Below, piece by piece: positions 60,451 through 64,000 of a stretch of DNA of 64,000 nucleotides. This DNA is from Streptomyces sp. NBC_00464 (GTDB lineage: Bacteria; Actinomycetota; Actinomycetes; Streptomycetales; Streptomycetaceae), in assembly GCF_036013915.1 (NCBI RefSeq), contig NZ_CP107899.1:558001-622000 (forward strand), written 5' to 3'. Made by a program: the position numbers and the translations under genes. Under the pieces are notes generated by a model, which saw nothing but the letters and a program-made list of their open reading frames with translations, was not told the origin of the DNA and ran no database searches. How positions within the stretch are numbered: the first letter of the stretch is position 1; every line of letters starts with the position of its first letter.

Positions 60451-62142
60451 TCAGGTGCGCCGCAGCCGCCCGCGGACGGCGCTCAGCGCGGTGGCGACCT
60501 CGGTCAGCCGCAGCGGGCGGGCCAGCAGTGCCACCACCAGGAAGAGGACAACCACTCCGGTCCCGGCCGCGGCGAAGTCCCCGATTCCCGGTCCGTCCGT
60601 GTCGACGGCGCGGGCCGCCCCGTACGCCAGCAGCCCCGCGGGCACGCACGCGGCCACCAGCCGGACATGTGCCCACACCCCCGGCGAGCGCAGCAGCGAG
60701 GGCCTCCGCGCCCCGGATGCGGAGACCCTGCGGTGCAGTACGTACGCGGTGACGGCGAACCCGGCGAACAGGGCCACGGAGTACGCCCCGGCCATCCCCG
60801 TCACCGCCCAGCGCGCGGGCAGCAGCAGATAGGCGGCGACCGAGAGCCCGGCGTTGAACGCGGCGATGACCAGGTTGAGGAGGAAGGGCGTGCGGGTGTC
60901 GCCCATCGCGTAGAAGCCGCGGGAGAGCACGTACTGTCCGGAGAAGGCGATGAGTCCGGGCGCGAAGGCGGCCATCATGCCCGCCATCACGGTGATGTCC
61001 GCCGGGCCGGTCTGTCCGTACCCGAAGACGGACCCCATCACCCAGGGGGCGAGTGCGAGCAGGGCTGCGGCGGCCGGGACCACGACGGCGGCGGAGGTCC
61101 GCAGTGCGTACGAGATGTCCCGCCGCACCCCGGCCAGATCGCCGTCGGCGGCGGACCGGCTCATCCGCGGCATCAGCGCGGTGACGAGGCTGACGGTCAC
61201 GATGCCCTGCGGCACCACCCACAGCTGATAGGCGTAGCTGTACGCGGTGTAGCCGGCGCCGCCCGCCAGGTGCTGGTCCGCCGCGTGCTGGCCGGTGGTG
61301 GTGGAGAGCCGGGTCACCACCCAGTAGGCGGCCTGGTTGGTGAGCACGAGCATGACGAGCCAGCCGGCTGCCCGCAGCGGGCGGGTGAGTCCGCTGCCGC
61401 GCCAGTCGAACCGCGGCCGCCAGCGGAACTTCGCGGCGCGCAGGGCGGGCACCAGCGCGAGGGTCTGCACGGCGATCCCGGCGGTGGTCCCCCAGCCGAG
61501 CCACTGTGCCTGGGCCGAGGTCAGTTCGCCGTGCGAACTCGCGGCCGTCCAGAGGTAGAGCCCGAACACCGCGATGATCACGAGGTTGTTGAGGACGGGG
61601 GTCCACATCATCGCGCCGAACCGGTTGCGGGCGTTGAGTACTTGTCCGAGGAGGGTGAAGAGCCCGTAGAAAAGGATCTGCGGCAGGCAGTAGCGGGCCA
61701 GGGCGATGGTGAGTTCGGCTTGCCCGTCGTCGTAGGTGGGCGCGTACACCGAGATGATCAGCGGGGCGCCGACGACGGCGAGCGCGGTGAGGGCGAGCAG
61801 CCCGACCGTACAGAGGGTGAGGAGGCGGTCGGTGTAGGCGGCGCCGCCGTCGCTGTGCTCCCGGGCGGCCCGGACGAGTTCGGGGACGAACACGGCGTTG
61901 AGGGCGCCACCGATCAGCAGCATGTAGAGGATGTTGGGGACGGTGTTGGCGACCGTGTAGCCGTCGGCCGGAAGTCCGGTGCCGAGTGCGGCGACGACGA
62001 CCGCCGAGCGTATGAAACCCGTCGCCCGCGAGACGACGGAACCGGCGGCCATGACGGCGCCGCTGCGCAGCACCGAGCCGGAGCCCTGGCGTTCGCGCTG
62101 CTCGGGGGCGACCGTGCCGGTGGTCGCGTCCGCGGCCGTCAC
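60451..62142 (-). CDS. MurJ-type lipid II flippase paralogue
   Basis: A 563-residue polytopic protein with about fourteen helices. MviN/MurJ landmarks: LGTGLPADGYTVANTVPNILYMLLIGGALNAVFVPELVRAA (about 50-90), RYCLPQILFYGLFTLLGQVLNARNRFGAMMW and GFYAMGDTRTPFLLNLVIAAFN. The extra loop with HAADQHLAG (about 300) is a divergence from the housekeeping copy. GTG 62142 overlaps the FemX stop by four bases. Paired with FemX it probably flips a modified lipid II precursor. Confidence 0.85.
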   Translation of the reverse strand: MTAADATTGTVAPEQRERQGSGSVLRSGAVMAAGSVVSRATGFIRSAVVVAALGTGLPADGYTVANTVPNILYMLLIGGALNAVFVPELVRAAREHSDGGAAYTDRLLTLCTVGLLALTALAVVGAPLIISVYAPTYDDGQAELTIALARYCLPQILFYGLFTLLGQVLNARNRFGAMMWTPVLNNLVIIAVFGLYLWTAASSHGELTSAQAQWLGWGTTAGIAVQTLALVPALRAAKFRWRPRFDWRGSGLTRPLRAAGWLVMLVLTNQAAYWVVTRLSTTTGQHAADQHLAGGAGYTAYSYAYQLWVVPQGIVTVSLVTALMPRMSRSAADGDLAGVRRDISYALRTSAAVVVPAAAALLALAPWVMGSVFGYGQTGPADITVMAGMMAAFAPGLIAFSGQYVLSRGFYAMGDTRTPFLLNLVIAAFNAGLSVAAYLLLPARWAVTGMAGAYSVALFAGFAVTAYVLHRRVSASGARRPSLLRSPGVWAHVRLVAACVPAGLLAYGAARAVDTDGPGIGDFAAAGTGVVVLFLVVALLARPLRLTEVATALSAVRGRLRRT

Positions 62143-63302
62143 CGGTGTGCCAGATAGGCCTGGAACGCCCGGTACAGCGCCTTGTTGGCTGCTCCGCCCA
62201 CCGATGTCTCCCACTCTCCGAGGGTCTCCACGACCTGCCCTCCGGTGCCGAACTTCCAGCGCAGCAGCCCGAAGGGGCGGTCGTCGGGATCGAGCGTGGA
62301 GGATACCCCGCGCATGTCGTACACCTCCGCCCCCTGGGCCTGTGCGTCGAGGAGCATCTGCCACTGCAGGGCGTTGCTGGGGCGGACCTCGCGGCGGTGG
62401 TCGGCGGAGGCGCCCGTCTGGTACCAGACCCGGCGCCCGGTGCTGATCATGGTGTGGGCGGCGAGGATCTCGCCCTGGTGCACGGCGAGGCAGAGCTTCA
62501 TCCGGCCCGGCTGTTCGGCGTTGAGCGCGGCGTACTGGCGCTGGTAGTAGGCGAGGGAGCGGCCGAGCCGGAAGCCGTCGCGTTCTTCGGTGATCCGCAA
62601 CAGGCGGTGGAACTCGGGGAGTTCGGCCGCACCGCCGGTGACGATGCGCACCCCCGCCTTTCCGGCCCGGCGGACGTTGCGGCGCCACTCCTGATTGAGC
62701 CCGGACCACAGATCCTCGGGGGTCCGTCCGGCGAGGGGCACCCGGAAGACGTACCGGGGCTGGGCGTCGGCGTCGTCGCCGTCCCCGCCGCAGCGCCGCC
62801 AGCCACGGGCCCGGAGCCGGTCGGCCACTGCCGCCCCGAGCGGATCGACCTCGCTCGCCAGTACGTCACCCACCGTGCGGCCGGGGCCGGTGGCGGCCTT
62901 GAGCCGGGCGGTGTCCCAGCGGCGGTAGGCCGGGGACGGTCCGATGCGTACGGCGAACGCCCCCGCGCCGCGCAGATGGGCCATGAGCGGCCGGAGCCAG
63001 CGGTCGATTCCGGGATCGGCCCAGTTCGCGACCGGCCCTTCCGGTATATAGGCGAAGTATTTCCGGGTGCCCGGAAATTGCCGGTAGAGAATCAACGCAC
63101 TCCCAGCCAATTCACCGTGGTCGCCGAGCCAGCCGACCGTTTCCGACTTCCACTGCTCTTTCACGTCGGCCCAGGACGGGTACTGGAGAAAGCTCGCGTC
63201 CGCGTGCGTGGCCACCTGTGTCCGGTGCTCGGCGGCGGTCAGACCGCATATGCGCAGTTCCTGGTCACGGCTGCGTTCTCCGGTCGCGAGCAGCGCTGAC
63301 AT
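62139..63302 (-). CDS. FemX-type lipid II aminoacyltransferase
   Basis: A 387-residue GNAT-like peptidyltransferase. Family marks: FLQYPSWADVKEQWKSE, RQFPGTRKYFAYIPEGP, WSGLNQEWRRNVRRAGKAG (basic patch for tRNA or lipid II), GRRVWYQTGASADHRREVRPSNALQWQML and YDMRGVSSTLDPDDRPFGLLRWKFGTGG. In Streptomyces such proteins add glycine to the third-position LL-DAP of lipid II. Translationally coupled to MurJ. GAGGGAGGG precedes ATG 63302. Confidence 0.88.
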   Translation of the reverse strand: MSALLATGERSRDQELRICGLTAAEHRTQVATHADASFLQYPSWADVKEQWKSETVGWLGDHGELAGSALILYRQFPGTRKYFAYIPEGPVANWADPGIDRWLRPLMAHLRGAGAFAVRIGPSPAYRRWDTARLKAATGPGRTVGDVLASEVDPLGAAVADRLRARGWRRCGGDGDDADAQPRYVFRVPLAGRTPEDLWSGLNQEWRRNVRRAGKAGVRIVTGGAAELPEFHRLLRITEERDGFRLGRSLAYYQRQYAALNAEQPGRMKLCLAVHQGEILAAHTMISTGRRVWYQTGASADHRREVRPSNALQWQMLLDAQAQGAEVYDMRGVSSTLDPDDRPFGLLRWKFGTGGQVVETLGEWETSVGGAANKALYRAFQAYLAHR

Positions 63303-63579
63303 GTCCGTGGCCCTCCCTCGTGGGCCCCGCGGCCGTTCTGCGGGGCTGCACAGGATGCTCACAGCGGACCATGACCGGGCTGCGCGCCGGATGTGACCGG
63401 ACGATGACCGTTGCGCTGCGTTTCCTGTCACACACCGCATTCCCGCTTTTCCGTGGATTTACGGAACTTAGGCTCACGGGCAATGGGGGTGCGATGCCAC
63501 CCTTCGATTGCCGACCGGCCACAGGCTCCGGCGAATGCCTCTCCTTCGATGACAGAGCAAGGCCCAGGAGGTTTTTCCG

Positions 63580-64000
63580 TTGATCCCCGCCCCTTTCATA
63601 TCCCCCCCTCGGCGCGCTGCCCGTTCCGCTCCGTCCGCCCGTCCTGCCCGGCTCGCCCTGATCGCCGGCACGGCGGTGCTCGGCGCCGCCCTCACTGCCT
63701 GCTCCGGCGGTGCCGCGGCCTCGGGCCATGACGCGGGGCGGGCGCAGGACGCCGGCCCTTCGAAGGCTGCGAAGACCCGGATCTCGGTGAACCTCCACGG
63801 CACCGCGGCCGCCGCGGGCAAGCCGGTGAAGGTGACGCTGGCCGCCGGGAAGCTGCACACCGTCACGGTCTCGGCGGACGCGGGCGACGCCCTCACCGGC
63901 CGGCTGTCCCCCGACGGCCGGACCTGGACCTCGGACCGGGTGGCCGCGCCCGGCACCACGTACCGCGTCGAGGCGAAGGACACCGGGGGTGGCAGTGACA
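63580..64000 (+). CDS. Lipoprotein, N-terminal part (probable L,D-transpeptidase)
   Basis: A TTG start at 63580 is preceded by a full AGGAGG (63566-63571) at 8-base spacing. The frame gives a basic lead, hydrophobic core and lipobox LTAC (LGAALTACSGG), then a beta-rich region (VKVTLAAGKLHTVTVSADAGDALTGRLS) that resembles the N-terminal Ig-like domain of actinobacterial YkuD L,D-transpeptidases. The window ends before any catalytic YkuD motif (HGTxx...SHGC), so the call is an inference. The window edge truncates it. Confidence 0.65.
   Translation, partial: MIPAPFISPPRRAARSAPSARPARLALIAGTAVLGAALTACSGGAAASGHDAGRAQDAGPSKAAKTRISVNLHGTAAAAGKPVKVTLAAGKLHTVTVSADAGDALTGRLSPDGRTWTSDRVAAPGTTYRVEAKDTGGGSD

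Overview
The window is chromosomal DNA from a high-GC actinomycete, almost certainly Streptomyces. Codon third positions are nearly always G or C. Secreted proteins, two-component systems and F420-type enzymes are abundant, many start codons are GTG, and the gene families (DUF389, FemX with a MurJ paralogue, GH75 chitosanase, large S8 protease with HAF repeats) are typical of the genus. I see no tRNA, rRNA, CRISPR array or prophage. About 52 plausible protein genes are packed tightly, with at least four clear gene remnants.

Layout. 0-5 kb: the edge of a sensor kinase, an AhpD-like/methyltransferase pair, an amidase and two small secreted proteins. 5.0-7.8 kb: NCS1 permease, F420-type LLM oxidoreductase and the broken 3' tail of a dihydropyrimidinase gene, joined to an IS transposase remnant. 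8.0-20.2 kb: a DUF389 membrane protein, then a coherent alkyl-sulfate (surfactant) degradation region with a metallo-beta-lactamase alkylsulfatase, aldehyde dehydrogenase, MFS transporter, 2-oxoglutarate dioxygenase of the alkylsulfatase type, acyl-CoA ligase, AidB-like acyl-CoA dehydrogenase and two TetR regulators. 20.3-28.9 kb: a sugar-nucleotide epimerase, a two-component pair, a GT2 glycosyltransferase, a DUF2064 enzyme, a methyltransferase, a cytochrome b561 domain fused to a molybdopterin oxidoreductase, and a polytopic membrane protein. Together these look like one uncharacterised cell-surface or metabolite pathway.

28.9-33.7 kb: intact dihydropyrimidinase, class III aminotransferase and N-carbamoyl-beta-alanine amidohydrolase, the rest of the reductive pyrimidine catabolic pathway. 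With the 5-7.8 kb genes they appear to be one ancestral minus-strand operon now split by about 21 kb. 33.9-40.6 kb: mixed housekeeping and secreted functions, including a divergent XRE-regulator/methionine aminopeptidase pair with a striking shared promoter, a GH75 chitosanase and gamma-glutamyltransferase.

40.8-47.7 kb: a rhamnose-type ABC importer and LacI regulator in a decaying locus. The L-rhamnose mutarotase gene carries frameshifts, and only the 3' end of a rhamnulokinase gene survives behind its promoter/operator. 47.8-57.7 kb: SpoIIE-type phosphatase with upstream tandem repeats, GntR regulator with TSUP exporter, a 1,430-residue subtilase, a BrkB-type membrane protein and a secreted propeller-like protein. 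57.7-64 kb: a two-component system with a GerMN lipoprotein, a MurJ-type flippase with a FemX-type peptidyltransferase, and the start of a lipoprotein that looks like an L,D-transpeptidase with an unannounced TTG start.

Coordinates come from reading the sequence. Family assignments rest on motifs and remembered family features, not on database searches.
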